A stretch of DNA of 40,855 nucleotides, taken from the NCBI GenBank assembly GCA_003284375.1, contig QBVL01000013.1, positions 1-40,855 of the forward strand. Direction: 5' to 3'. The stretch is from Prochlorococcus sp. AG-311-J23. Its GTDB lineage: Bacteria; Cyanobacteriota; Cyanobacteriia; PCC-6307; Cyanobiaceae. Under the pieces are notes generated by a model. It saw only the letters and a list, made by a program, of their open reading frames with translations. It did not search any database and was not told where the DNA came from. Positions 27,098 to 35,534 of this stretch are shown one piece after another (the first letter of the stretch is position 1; each line of letters starts with the position of its first letter). The translations under genes were made by a program, and so were the position numbers.

Positions 27098-28004
27098 GGT
27101 AATCAATTACTTGATCTGCTAATGGAACATTCATTAGATTTTCTACTTCTCTAATACCAGTTGGACTCGTAACATTAATCTCACTTAGCATTCCTCCGAT
27201 CACATCTATTCCAACAAAAAAGAGACCTTCCTCTTGTAAAGCAGGCTTTATTTGATTACATATCTCTATTTCTTTAGTAGTTAATTTAGTTGTCTCAGCT
27301 TTTCCACCTAAAGCCAAGTTGCTTCTGAAGTCTCCTTCCTTTGGACGTCTATTAATTGCACCTAATGGCTCTCCATTAACCAAAAGGATTCTTTTATCGC
27401 CATTGATTACTTCTGGTAGAAATTGTTGCATCATCACTGGCAAATTTTCTTGTGAAGTAACCAGTTCGAGTAATGCTTCTAAGCCTGGAGCATACTTTGC
27501 AATTCGTATGACTCCTTGCCCACCTTTTCCTCCAAGTGGTTTTAACACAACTTCTCCATACTCTTTTGCAAATGTAATTAATTGTTCCACCCTACTTGCG
27601 ACAAGAGTGGGAGCCATTAAATCACTAAATCTTAAAGCTCCTAACTTTTCATTCCAAGCTCTAAGTGATGCAGGCTTGTTAATTACATTGACTCCGTCTC
27701 TTTCTGCAACTTCTAATAAATGAGTGGCATATAAAAAAGCCTCGTCAACAGGTGGATCTTTGCGCATCCAAATGCATGAGAAATCTCTTAAAGGAAGGCT
27801 TCGAGATGACTGGACATTGATCCATGGTTCACAATTGACCTTGTTAGAAACGACCCATGCATCGTCTCCTCGGGCTTGCAGGTCCGAGGGAGTACAGATC
27901 CAAACTTCTATGTCGGCTCTTGATGCGGCTTGCATAAGTGCTGCTGATGAATCCTTCTTAGGATTGATATTTTCAATTGGGTCTAAAACAAATAGTTGCT
28001 TCAT
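27075..28004 (-). CDS. gshB: Glutathione synthetase
   Basis: GshB adds glycine to gamma-glutamylcysteine with ATP to make glutathione. The 309-residue product is of normal length and has an ATP-grasp fold. Visible are VWICTPSDL near the N-terminus (about 34-42), [20 protein letters not shown] (about 78-97), the glycine-rich loop [15 protein letters not shown] (about 155-169), and [20 protein letters not shown] with metal-binding acids near 280. It begins at ATG 28004, 3 bases after the grxC stop, so glutathione synthesis and its user glutaredoxin are made from one transcript. Confidence 0.94.
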   Translation of the reverse strand: MKQLFVLDPIENINPKKDSSAALMQAASRADIEVWICTPSDLQARGDDAWVVSNKVNCEPWINVQSSRSLPLRDFSCIWMRKDPPVDEAFLYATHLLEVAERDGVNVINKPASLRAWNEKLGALRFSDLMAPTLVASRVEQLITFAKEYGEVVLKPLGGKGGQGVIRIAKYAPGLEALLELVTSQENLPVMMQQFLPEVINGDKRILLVNGEPLGAINRRPKEGDFRSNLALGGKAETTKLTTKEIEICNQIKPALQEEGLFFVGIDVIGGMLSEINVTSPTGIREVENLMNVPLADQVIDYLIDHLNN

Positions 28005-28007
28005 GAA

Positions 28008-28298
28008 TCAATTTCTAATTCCAATCAGTTCATTTAATTCGTTATTTCTCTCAAGTTCGTAGAGCTCATCGCAACCTCCAATACTTTTTCCATTGATAAA
28101 AATTTGTGGAACAGTTCTGCGGCCTCCAGCTCTTTCAGACATTTTTGTTCTTGCACCATCGTCTCCATCAATAGAATATTCTGTGAATTTGACTCCTTTT
28201 TCATTAAGTAGTGCTTTGGCACGTAAGCAAAACGGGCAAAATCTCCAGGTGTATATTTCCACTGTAGTAATGCCTGAATCGGGAATTGATCTGTTCAT
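28008..28298 (-). CDS. grxC: Glutaredoxin (dithiol, GrxC type)
   Basis: This glutaredoxin reduces disulfides and glutathione mixed disulfides. The 96-residue product has the active site C21-P-F-C24 in YTWRFCPFCLRAK, the conserved TVPQIFINGKSIGGCDEL (about 64-81) with cis-Pro, and a third Cys at the end of that stretch. The dithiol site places it in the class of GrxC rather than the monothiol CGFS group. The gene is directly ahead of gshB and is divergent from prfB, with 58 bases between start codons. Confidence 0.95.
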   Translation of the reverse strand: MNRSIPDSGITTVEIYTWRFCPFCLRAKALLNEKGVKFTEYSIDGDDGARTKMSERAGGRRTVPQIFINGKSIGGCDELYELERNNELNELIGIRN

Positions 28299-28356
28299 TT
28301 ATAGTTTTTGGGTGGATATGCTGATAGCTTTTAATGTATTGATTCTATTACCTCGT
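28299..28356. promoter_or_regulatory. Divergent control region of grxC-gshB and prfB
   Basis: Only 58 bases separate the grxC ATG from the inferred prfB TTG start. The region contains an in-frame ATG at 28318 that could extend RF2 by 13 residues (LIAFNVLILLP), but this extension is hydrophobic and unlike RF2. It more probably represents promoter and leader sequence. Confidence 0.35.
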
Positions 28357-29467
28357 TTGCAAGACCTGACTGATTTTAAAAGAGACCTTTCTTTATTGAC
28401 TTCTCGCCTGGGTACAGCCCAGGATTGTCTTTGACGAACCTGCATTACTTGCTAGGAAAAGGGATTTAGAGCAAGTTGCATCGCAACCAGAGCTTTGGAA
28501 TGATCCTCAAAATGCGCAAAAACAGATGCGTCAACTTGATGAGGTTAAAGCAGAGTTAGAAAAATTAATTACATGGAGGGGGGCTATTGAGGACGCAAAT
28601 CTTTCGTTAGAGCTTTATGAGTTAGATCCTGATGAAGCAATCCTGTCTGAGGCTCATAATGGGCTCGAGAAATTAAGACAAGAACTTGAACGTTGGGAGA
28701 CGGAGCGCCTCTTAAGTGGCATCTATGACAAGGAGGGTGCAGTTCTATCCATTAATGCTGGTGCTGGCGGAACTGATGCCCAAGATTGGGCTCAAATGCT
28801 ACTAAGGATGTATACCCGTTGGGCTGAAAATAATGGTATGAAAGTGATCATTAATGAACTTTCTGAGGGAGAGGAAGCTGGAATAAAAAGTGTCACTATC
28901 GAAATTGAAGGTGTTTACGCATATGGTTTTTTACAAAATGAAAAAGGAACTCATCGTTTAGTCAGGATTTCCCCTTTCAATGCAAATGGAAAGCGACAAA
29001 CTAGTTTCGCTGGAGTTGAAGTTATGCCTAAACTTGATGAAGAGGTTGAACTTGAGATCCCTGAAAAGGATTTAGAAATTACAACAAGTCGCTCAGGTGG
29101 GGCAGGTGGACAAAATGTAAATAAAGTTGAGACTGCTGTTCGAATTCTTCATGTGCCTACGGGTATTGCCGTTAGATGCACGCAAGAAAGATCTCAGCTT
29201 CAAAATAAAGACAAGGCAATGGCACTATTAAAATCCAAATTGATGGTCATAGCATTAGAGCAAAGGGCTGCAGAGATTGCTGATATTCGGGGGGATATTG
29301 TTGAAGCTGCATGGGGCAATCAAATTAGAAATTATGTTTTTCACCCGTACCAAATGGTAAAAGATTTACGCACTGCACAAGAGACAACTGATGTAGATTC
29401 AGTAATGAATGGAGAAATAGATATTTTTATTCAGTCTCTTTTAAGGCAAAATATTGAAGAATCATAA
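28357..29467 (+). CDS. prfB: Peptide chain release factor 2 with programmed +1 frameshift
   Basis: RF2 recognises UGA and UAA stop codons and triggers release. The gene is split between two frames. A 25-codon first part runs 28357-28431 and ends in CTT before TGA (28432-28434). A +1 shift to GAC at 28433 then continues to 29467, giving 369 residues. With TTG 28357 as start, the shift is after codon 25, the SPF recognition motif is at 205-207 and GGQ is at 250-252, the same numbers as in E. coli RF2, which supports this start. ATG 28318 is in frame, but the intervening residues do not look like RF2. Downstream of the shift the protein reads [15 protein letters not shown], typical of RF2. It heads a cluster of five + strand genes. 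Confidence 0.93.
28407..28435 (+). promoter_or_regulatory. prfB autoregulatory +1 frameshift site with upstream hairpin
   Basis: The slip sequence is CTT-TGA-C at 28429-28435, the classic RF2 recoding signal: low RF2 slows reading of the in-frame TGA and lets the ribosome move +1. A Shine-Dalgarno-like AGGA (28421-28424) precedes it by 4 bases, a little farther than the 3 of E. coli and with a weaker match. Just upstream, CCTGGG (28407-28412) and CCCAGG (28418-28423) form a perfect 6-base stem with a 5-base loop, whose 3' arm contains the AGG. The hairpin is seen in the sequence. Any role in frameshifting is inference. Confidence 0.88.
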
Positions 29468-29478
29468 ATCAACTAGAT

Positions 29479-29670
29479 ATGAATAATAAAATTATTTCTG
29501 ATGACGTCACCAAGAAAGCAACCCCACCTCCAAGTTTTGTCAAACTTGCGATGAAAAATATGGTTCGGAAAGGTAGTCAAAGCCTTTCTCATTTTGGGTT
29601 AACAGCTTTGGGTTTCCTAGGATTTATTCTTTTAGTTGCTGTGCTTGGTAAACCTCATATCCCTCAATAA
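29479..29670 (+). CDS. Small single-span membrane protein, DUF3285-like
   Basis: The 63-residue product has a polar N-terminal half with a PPPSFVKLAMKNMVRKG segment (about 17-33) and one hydrophobic span (about 43-58), ending in KPHIPQ. It resembles the short cyanobacterial DUF3285 family, whose function is not known. It is encoded 11 bases after prfB and ends 4 bases before the ybeY start, so it is clearly within the transcript. A role at the thylakoid or plasma membrane is likely from the span but cannot be specified. Confidence 0.8.
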   Translation: MNNKIISDDVTKKATPPPSFVKLAMKNMVRKGSQSLSHFGLTALGFLGFILLVAVLGKPHIPQ

Positions 29671-29674
29671 CTTT

Positions 29675-30229
29675 ATGGGAAATTCCTCGACAAGCTCTAA
29701 TAAATTAGATTTAGATCTTTGTTTTACACCCTTCCCAGTTCAAGATTTGGATGTCTTTGTGAACAGTGAGACTTTAGAGTTGATGAAAAATCCAAGTAAA
29801 TGGATTGAGGAGATAGGGAGCTGGATTAGATTTATACAAGTAAATTCAGCATTGAAGTGTCCGGAAATAGTACTAAATTCGTCTCAATTTAGCTTGGGGT
29901 TGGAATTAACTAATGATAAGAAAATTCTTGATTTGAATCATGCCTGGCTTGGTCAATCAAAAACTACAGATGTGCTTTCATTTCCCATAATTGATGAGAC
30001 ATTTTTTGGCGTAAGTAATGAATGTATCGAATTGGGTGACATAGTTATCTCAGTCCCGACAGCAATCAGGCAAGCCAAAGATAATAATGCTGATTTATTT
30101 AGAGAACTAAGATGGCTTGCCACTCATGGTCTTTTACACCTTTTGGGTTGGGACCATGGCGACGAAGAGAGCCTTAATAAAATGCTTTTGATTCAAGAGC
30201 AACTTCTTGATATTAGAGGTATTCTTTAA
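29675..30229 (+). CDS. ybeY: Endoribonuclease YbeY (rRNA maturation factor)
   Basis: YbeY is a zinc-dependent RNase needed for 16S rRNA 3' processing and ribosome quality control. The 184-residue product ends in the signature H-G-x-L-H-L-x-G-x-D-H, with the three zinc ligands His151, His155 and His161. The upstream KTTDVLSFPI segment (about 92-101) is also typical. An in-frame TTG at 29636 would overlap the preceding gene; ATG 29675, 4 bases past its stop, is preferred. dgkA follows after 25 bases, a common ybeY-dgkA order. Confidence 0.94.
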   Translation: MGNSSTSSNKLDLDLCFTPFPVQDLDVFVNSETLELMKNPSKWIEEIGSWIRFIQVNSALKCPEIVLNSSQFSLGLELTNDKKILDLNHAWLGQSKTTDVLSFPIIDETFFGVSNECIELGDIVISVPTAIRQAKDNNADLFRELRWLATHGLLHLLGWDHGDEESLNKMLLIQEQLLDIRGIL

Positions 30230-30254
30230 AATAAAGAGTTGAAGAGTCACAAAT

Positions 30255-30713
30255 ATGGTTCCTGAGATATCGAATGACTCTAAGAGAGAAGTTAGGGACA
30301 TGTCTAAAACTCTTCAAAGAGCCAATAAAAGGTCATCGTGGAAGATAGCTAAAGATCTACCAACTAGCTTTTTATATGCAGCTAAAGGCTTAAAATATGC
30401 TTTCTCGACCCAGAGAAATTTTCGGATTCATGTTGGTTTTGCATTTGGTGCATTTGGCTTAAGCTTTTTTTTAGGCCTTAATAAGAGTGATTTGGCAATA
30501 ATGGCCCTTACAGCCACTAGTGTATTAGTAGTTGAATTGCTTAATACAGCGATTGAATCTGTTGTTGATTTGGCCATTGGGAAACGATTCCATCCTCTTG
30601 CGCAAATCGCTAAAGATTGTTCAGCTGGGGCAGTTTTAGTAGCTTCAATCAGTTCGGTGCTGATTGCTGTTTTATTATTATTTCCTCCATTACTTAAACA
30701 GTTAGGAGTTTAA
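30255..30713 (+). CDS. dgkA: Diacylglycerol kinase (DgkA-type membrane kinase)
   Basis: This small membrane kinase phosphorylates diacylglycerol or, in many Gram-positive relatives, undecaprenol, recycling lipid carriers. The 152-residue product has a basic N-terminal stretch (about 1-40), then three spans (about 68-82, 85-108, 125-147). The family segments are FRIHVGFAFGAFG and VELLNTAIESVVDLAIGKRF (about 95-114), with Glu and Asn residues of the active site. It is about 30 residues longer than E. coli DgkA at the N-terminus; Met16 is an alternative start. Substrate preference cannot be told from sequence. ybeY precedes it by 25 bases and trpG follows after 13. Confidence 0.88.
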   Translation: MVPEISNDSKREVRDMSKTLQRANKRSSWKIAKDLPTSFLYAAKGLKYAFSTQRNFRIHVGFAFGAFGLSFFLGLNKSDLAIMALTATSVLVVELLNTAIESVVDLAIGKRFHPLAQIAKDCSAGAVLVASISSVLIAVLLLFPPLLKQLGV

Positions 30714-30726
30714 TGGCTTAAAAATT

Positions 30727-31323
30727 ATGTTTTTGGTGATCGACAATTATGACAGTTTCACTTATAACCTCGTTCAATATTTGGGCGAATTATCTTCTCA
30801 GCATCCTATTGCATCAGAAGTAAGAGTCGAACGTAATGATGCTCTTACGATTAGTGAGATTAAAGATTTAAACCCTGATGCGATTTTGTTATCTCCTGGT
30901 CCAGGAGATCCCAATCAATCTGGGGTTTGTCTGGATATTTTATCTGAGTTATCAATTGAAATACCCACCCTTGGTGTCTGTCTTGGTCATCAAGCTATTA
31001 CACAAGCGTTCGGAGGGAAAATAATCAGAGCCAAAGAATTAATGCATGGAAAGACATCTAATGTTTTGCATAGAGGTACTGGAATATTTAAAGACTTGCC
31101 TAATCCCTTAGTAGCAACTAGATACCATAGCTTAATTGCCGAGAGAGAGAGTTTTCCAGAATGCTTAGAGGTTATAGCCTGGTTAGAGGATGAAACAATC
31201 ATGGGAATATCTCATAAAGATTATCCGCACATATACGGCGTACAGTTTCATCCTGAGAGTGTATTAACTGAAGCTGGTCATAAGTTGCTTTCTAATTTCT
31301 TAGAGATAGCAGAATCTACCTAG
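30727..31323 (+). CDS. trpG: Glutamine amidotransferase subunit of anthranilate / aminodeoxychorismate synthase
   Basis: This class I glutamine amidotransferase supplies ammonia to the chorismate-using synthase for tryptophan (anthranilate) and probably also folate (p-aminobenzoate). The 198-residue product has the catalytic triad Cys85 (GVCLGHQA), His175 and Glu177 (QFHPESVL), and the oxyanion loop LLSPGPGDP (about 54-62). It starts with the usual MFLVIDNYDSFTYNLVQYLG. Cyanobacteria often use one such subunit for both pathways, so trpG and pabA names are both used. It is the last gene of the prfB cluster and converges on hisC. Confidence 0.9.
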   Translation: MFLVIDNYDSFTYNLVQYLGELSSQHPIASEVRVERNDALTISEIKDLNPDAILLSPGPGDPNQSGVCLDILSELSIEIPTLGVCLGHQAITQAFGGKIIRAKELMHGKTSNVLHRGTGIFKDLPNPLVATRYHSLIAERESFPECLEVIAWLEDETIMGISHKDYPHIYGVQFHPESVLTEAGHKLLSNFLEIAEST

Positions 31324-31335
31324 ATTATCTCAATT

Positions 31336-31378
31336 TTGTAGACGTTATGAATTAATTGAAGCTAAACTTCGTCTGCAA
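31336..31378. terminator. Possible bidirectional terminator between trpG and hisC
   Basis: Between and at the 3' ends of two convergent genes, TTGTAGACG (31336-31344) can pair with CGTCTGCAA (31370-31378), nine pairs with one wobble and a 25-base loop. The right arm lies in the last codons of hisC. Short T-rich stretches flank both sides. The loop is long and the U-tract poor, so this is only a candidate. Confidence 0.3.
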
Positions 31379-32477
31379 TTTTGTAAGCTGACCAGAATCT
31401 TTTCATTTGCTCAATGGTTCCTATGCTCACTCTGATAGAGCCTTTTAAATTTTTTTTCTTATCCATATTTCTAATTAGAATTCCAGATGATTTAAGCTTT
31501 TGCTCAACTTGTTGTGGCTTTAATTTTGGCCAAAGTAGAAAATAGTTTCCGCCACCAATATGATGCTTAACGTGGTGCTTATCGAATTGATCTTTTATCC
31601 AATCACGAGCCTCAAGTACTTCGTGCACATACGAGTCAATATAAGATTGATCTTTAAGTGCTGCAAAAGCAGCGATTACAGCAAAGCTGTTGACGTCATA
31701 AGGGCCAGTAACTCTATTAACTATATTAATTACTTTAGAATGACCAATAGCAAATCCAATTCTTAAACTTGCTAAGCCAGCAGTTTTAGACAGCGATCTT
31801 AATACAACAAGATTAGGTGTTGTTTGGAAATTTACAAATGGTAGAACACTATCACCTGTAAACGCCTCGTACAGTTCATCCACAACAACGAGTGTTTTAG
31901 ATGAAAGTTTACTGATTTCTATAATTTTTTCTGGGCTTAACCTCGTTCCAGTGGGGTTGTTGGGGTTGCAGATGAGCAAAATTTTTGGATTATTTTGAGT
32001 GAGGAATTCGCAAATACTATTAAATGGATATTGAAAATCTCCCCCCTCATACTGTATTGCTTTGATTTTCATTCCTCGCATTTGTGCGCAAGGAGTATAA
32101 TATCCAAAAGTAGGCGATGTTGTTAGCATTAGATCATCAAAGTTGCCATAGGCATGAAAAATGGCATTTATTGCTGCATCTACTCCATTAAAGATACCAA
32201 CTTCAGACGAGTTGATATCCACATTTGAATTTTGTTTAATGAGACTTTCTACTACTTTTTCTTTTAAACCTGAGTATTCAGGATAAGCAGAGATTTCATC
32301 TCTGCTTATTTCTCTGAGAGATTTAATTACTAGTGGGCTTGGTCCAATAGTGTTTTCATTAAAGTCTAGTCTTAGTAAATTTCGTCTTCCTTCTAGTGGT
32401 GCTGAATAGGGCTGTAAATCCTCGATATCTTTCCTGGGGTTTGGTAGCTCAAAAAATGAATTTTCTGTTTTTTCCAT
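31362..32477 (-). CDS. hisC: Histidinol-phosphate aminotransferase-like PLP enzyme
   Basis: This class I/II aminotransferase most resembles HisC, which makes histidinol phosphate in histidine synthesis. The 371-residue product has YSAPLEGRRNLLRLDFNENT (about 23-42), the PLP-contacting ICNPNNPTGTRLSP (about 170-183), VVDELYEAF (about 198-206), the PLP lysine in VLRSLSKTAGLASLRIGFAI (about 225-244) and a C-terminal RVSIGTIEQMKRF. Related enzymes act on other substrates (for example tyrosine, or cobalamin intermediates), so HisC is the likely but not certain role. Its ATG overlaps the TAA of argS by one base. Confidence 0.8.
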   Translation of the reverse strand: MEKTENSFFELPNPRKDIEDLQPYSAPLEGRRNLLRLDFNENTIGPSPLVIKSLREISRDEISAYPEYSGLKEKVVESLIKQNSNVDINSSEVGIFNGVDAAINAIFHAYGNFDDLMLTTSPTFGYYTPCAQMRGMKIKAIQYEGGDFQYPFNSICEFLTQNNPKILLICNPNNPTGTRLSPEKIIEISKLSSKTLVVVDELYEAFTGDSVLPFVNFQTTPNLVVLRSLSKTAGLASLRIGFAIGHSKVINIVNRVTGPYDVNSFAVIAAFAALKDQSYIDSYVHEVLEARDWIKDQFDKHHVKHHIGGGNYFLLWPKLKPQQVEQKLKSSGILIRNMDKKKNLKGSIRVSIGTIEQMKRFWSAYKIADEV

Positions 32478-34300
32478 TACATTCTTTCCAGAGTGGGGAT
32501 GCCTAGCAAACTCATCCCTAGTTTAAGTGTCTCTGCAGTGATAGAGCATAAAATAAGTCTACTGGCTCTTGAAGGTTCACTTGCTTTTAAAATAGGAACT
32601 TGATCATAGAATCTGTTAAATGTCTGACTTAATTCAAATAAATACCCGCATAGACGATTAGGAAGCAGTTCTTTTTCGACTTCAGCGATAATACAATCAA
32701 GTTGCAATAGCTTGCGAATCAAGTCCCACTCTTGTGATTCATTAAACTGAATATTCTGACTTGATACATTTAAATCTCCACCTTTGCGAGATATTCCAGC
32801 AATTCGCACTAATGCATAAAGTAAGTATGGGGCTGTATTCCCCTGCAAAGAAAGCATCTTATCAAAACTAAATTGGTAATTAGAAATTCTATTTTGGCTT
32901 AGATCTGCATACTTGATTGATGCAATCCCGACAGTAGTCGAAACTTTATCTATAAAATTTTTATTTTCGGATCTGCTTTCAGTATTGAGACGATTTTTGA
33001 GATCGTCTCTTGCTCGTTGAATTGCTTCATCAAGAAGATCAACGAGTCTAATTGTTTCTCCAGAACGAGTTTTCAACTTTTTACCATCTTCTCCTTGAAC
33101 GAGACCAAAGGGAACATGCTCGATTTGACAATCTGGAGGAATCCAATTTGCAAGCTTTGCAATTTGAAAAACTCCAGAGAAATGTGATGCTTGACCAGCA
33201 TCTGTGACATAAATTAAACGGAATGCCCCATCTCCATGCGGAGGAATATTTAATCTGTATTTAATTGCTGCCAAATCAGTGGTTGCATAATTAAAACCCC
33301 CATCACTTTTTTGAATAATTATTGGTTGAGGTTTACCGTCTTTTCCTACTAAGCCATCAAGGAAAATACATTGAGCTCCTTGATCGTTTATTAATAGATT
33401 TTTATTTTTTAAATCGTTAATAATATCTACTAAAAATTTGTTATAAAAGGATTCACCTCTTTCAGTTAGCTTGATATCAAGTCGATCATAGATCTTTTGA
33501 AACTCTTTTCTGGATTGATTGCAGAGTAATTGCCACGCAATTAGACTTTCTTTATCACCTGCTTGTAAATTAACAACCTCATTTCTAGATTTATTTTGAA
33601 AGATTTGATCTTCATCAAATCTTTTTTTTGCTTGACGATAGAAATTTACAAGATCGCTTATTTCTACCACATCTTTTGTATGGAGTGCCTCTGGTACAAC
33701 CTCCTTCAGATGAGTAATAAGCATGCCAAATTGTGTACCCCAATCCCCTACATGATTGAGTCGTAAGACTTCATAACCGCAGAATTCAAGAATCCGTGCT
33801 AGAGAGTCTCCAATAATTGTTGATCGTAAGTGCCCAACATGCATTTCTTTAGCAATATTTGGACTGGAAAAATCAATAATCACGCGGTTAGTGCTTTTCC
33901 CCTCTTTTATTTTGTCAGTACTGAATTTCTTTAGAGGCACTCCCAATCTTTTATCATTTAAACGAAAATGAATTTCAGATATAAGTGTTTTTGAATTTAT
34001 AGATAGGTTTATGAAACCTGGACCTGCAATTACTGGTGGGTTACATATTTTAACGAAATCATTATCTTTTTGTAGTTGATTAGCTATTTGTTGTGCAATA
34101 TCTCGAGGAGGTTGTTTTATTTCTTTAGCCAGTGATAAAGCACAATTTATTTGAAAATCTCCAAATTCAGGCTTGGATGCGAAGACTAGATTAGAACCTG
34201 TAAGTATTGAAGTAGTTTTTGAACTTCTAGCCTCTTGTGGAAATACTTTGATGAAAGCTCTATTAAGAGCTTCTTCTAATTTGGCGGATATTTCAAGCAT
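32477..34300 (-). CDS. argS: Arginyl-tRNA synthetase
   Basis: ArgS attaches arginine to its tRNA. The 607-residue class I synthetase shows the HIGH-like motif in [20 protein letters not shown] (about 145-164), [17 protein letters not shown] (about 180-196), the KMSKS-region analogue [18 protein letters not shown] (about 403-420), and a helical C-terminal anticodon domain. The classical KMSKS lysine motif is degenerate, as in most ArgS proteins. nadC lies 66 bases upstream on the same strand and hisC overlaps the end by one base. Confidence 0.96.
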   Translation of the reverse strand: MLEISAKLEEALNRAFIKVFPQEARSSKTTSILTGSNLVFASKPEFGDFQINCALSLAKEIKQPPRDIAQQIANQLQKDNDFVKICNPPVIAGPGFINLSINSKTLISEIHFRLNDKRLGVPLKKFSTDKIKEGKSTNRVIIDFSSPNIAKEMHVGHLRSTIIGDSLARILEFCGYEVLRLNHVGDWGTQFGMLITHLKEVVPEALHTKDVVEISDLVNFYRQAKKRFDEDQIFQNKSRNEVVNLQAGDKESLIAWQLLCNQSRKEFQKIYDRLDIKLTERGESFYNKFLVDIINDLKNKNLLINDQGAQCIFLDGLVGKDGKPQPIIIQKSDGGFNYATTDLAAIKYRLNIPPHGDGAFRLIYVTDAGQASHFSGVFQIAKLANWIPPDCQIEHVPFGLVQGEDGKKLKTRSGETIRLVDLLDEAIQRARDDLKNRLNTESRSENKNFIDKVSTTVGIASIKYADLSQNRISNYQFSFDKMLSLQGNTAPYLLYALVRIAGISRKGGDLNVSSQNIQFNESQEWDLIRKLLQLDCIIAEVEKELLPNRLCGYLFELSQTFNRFYDQVPILKASEPSRASRLILCSITAETLKLGMSLLGIPTLERM

Positions 34301-34366
34301 GATGTTTATGGTTAGGTAGTTACTTTTGAGATTTTTAGAGGTTGTTAGAAAACTGTTTATTCATTT

Positions 34367-35230
34367 TTAGTCAAAGCGCATACTGAAATCTAACCATTTA
34401 CTTTTAGTGATTGGCGCACTAGTTGAGATTAGATCAATACCTGTAAAAATATAGTCTGATACATTATTAGGATTGATTCCAGAAACTTCAATAACAATAT
34501 ATTTAGAGACGTATTTGGAGTTACTATTTTTTGAAAGTTGACGTAATTCTGGAACTAATTGCTCTATAGCTTGAATAGACATTTCGTCAAGTAAAACTCC
34601 ATCAGCGCCTGCTTCTACAGCTTCTTTCGCTTGGGAGGGAGTTTCTGCTTCGACTATTATTTTTTTTGTCCATGGAATAGTATTCTTCAAGATTTTGATA
34701 CTCTCGCTAATGCCTTGCGACCATTCAATATGATTCTCTTTCAACATGGCAGCATCATCTAATCCAAGTCTATGATTAACGCCGCCACCACAATGAAAGG
34801 CATATTTTTCGAATATTCTCATACCTGGAGTTGTTTTACGGGTGTCTGCTAACTTCACCTTTGATCCTGATAGTTTAGTTACCAGTACAGCTGTCGATGT
34901 TGCTATACCAGAAAGATGCATGGCAACATTCAGACTTACTCGCTCTCCGGCTACTAAGGAAGAGGAAGGCCCTTTTAACTCTAGTAGTCTTTGATTCTTT
35001 TCAAACTTCTGACCATCATCTATGAGAACTCGAATATCAACTTTAGGGTCAATTTTTCTAAATATCAGTTTGACCAGATCTCCACCACAAAAAGTTCCAT
35101 CCTCTTTCGCAACCCAATGCGCTGATGCACTTCTGTCGCTGAGAACAAATCTTGTGAGATCTCCATTGCCGAGATCTTCCTCAATCCAGGTGTCTAATAT
35201 TTTATGTAGCTTGGGTGAGCGAAGATCCAC
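34367..35230 (-). CDS. nadC: Nicotinate-nucleotide pyrophosphorylase (carboxylating)
   Basis: NadC converts quinolinate and phosphoribosyl pyrophosphate to nicotinate mononucleotide in NAD synthesis. The 287-residue product has the N-terminal EEDLGNGDLT (about 17-26), GERVSLNVAMHLSGIAT (about 95-111), the PRPP and quinolinate binding VKLADTRKTTPGMRIFEKYA (about 125-144), GGGVNHRLGLDDAAMLKENH (about 148-167) and EVSGINPNNV near the C-terminus. The start is GTG 35230. It begins the nadC-argS-hisC run on the minus strand and lies next to the largest intergenic gap. Confidence 0.94.
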   Translation of the reverse strand: MDLRSPKLHKILDTWIEEDLGNGDLTRFVLSDRSASAHWVAKEDGTFCGGDLVKLIFRKIDPKVDIRVLIDDGQKFEKNQRLLELKGPSSSLVAGERVSLNVAMHLSGIATSTAVLVTKLSGSKVKLADTRKTTPGMRIFEKYAFHCGGGVNHRLGLDDAAMLKENHIEWSQGISESIKILKNTIPWTKKIIVEAETPSQAKEAVEAGADGVLLDEMSIQAIEQLVPELRQLSKNSNSKYVSKYIVIEVSGINPNNVSDYIFTGIDLISTSAPITKSKWLDFSMRFD

Positions 35231-35420
35231 AATAGAACAAATACATTTATTACTATACCAATCTTAAAACCATTATAAAAAATATCTTTTTCTATTTTTT
35301 AATTTCATCTGCTTATCTTTGTCTTTATAATTTTTAAGAAAATAGAAATTTTTAATATTTTTTCTTTGTGATATGTTCACTATATGCTTTAATTAAATTA
35401 ATCTCGTTTGTATCTATCTA
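35231..35420. other. AT-rich intergenic region upstream of nadC
   Basis: Together with the micro-ORF, this is the only stretch of about 300 bases without a clear gene (35231-35534). It is very AT-rich with runs of T and A and must hold the nadC promoter reading leftward. A left arm at 35373-35386 can pair with 35433-35446 next to the micro-ORF start. No tRNA-like fold, repeat array or known cyanobacterial small-RNA motif was recognised here. Confidence 0.5.
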
Positions 35421-35516
35421 GTGGACATTGTTCATAGTGTGAATATTATGGTTGCGCTATTAATTGGAGGCGTTTGCTATTACTTATATTATATTTTCAC
35501 AATTGACAATAACTAG
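35421..35516 (+). CDS. Possible micro-ORF for a single-span membrane peptide
   Basis: The frame from GTG 35421 (31 residues) or ATG 35448 (22 residues) to TAG 35514-35516 encodes a peptide with one hydrophobic stretch, IMVALLIGGVCYYLYYIF, and a short polar end (TIDNN). Cyanobacteria have many such tiny photosynthetic or NDH-1 subunits (20-45 residues). I could not match this one to the Pet, Psa, Psb or Ndh small subunits I know. The frame is open upstream only to TAA at 35394. No good Shine-Dalgarno sequence is visible before either start. The stop lies 18 bases from the convergent mnmE stop. It may be chance. Confidence 0.3.
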   Translation: MDIVHSVNIMVALLIGGVCYYLYYIFTIDNN

Positions 35517-35534
35517 TAGATAAAAATTGCTTTA

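Noticed and set aside
27319-27723. 134-residue + frame antisense to gshB.
   Set aside because: Shadow of a conserved ATP-grasp gene, with no start context and no family features.
28093-28434. 113-residue + frame ending at TGA 28434.
   Set aside because: Most of it is antisense to grxC. Only its last 25 codons are real, as the first part of prfB.
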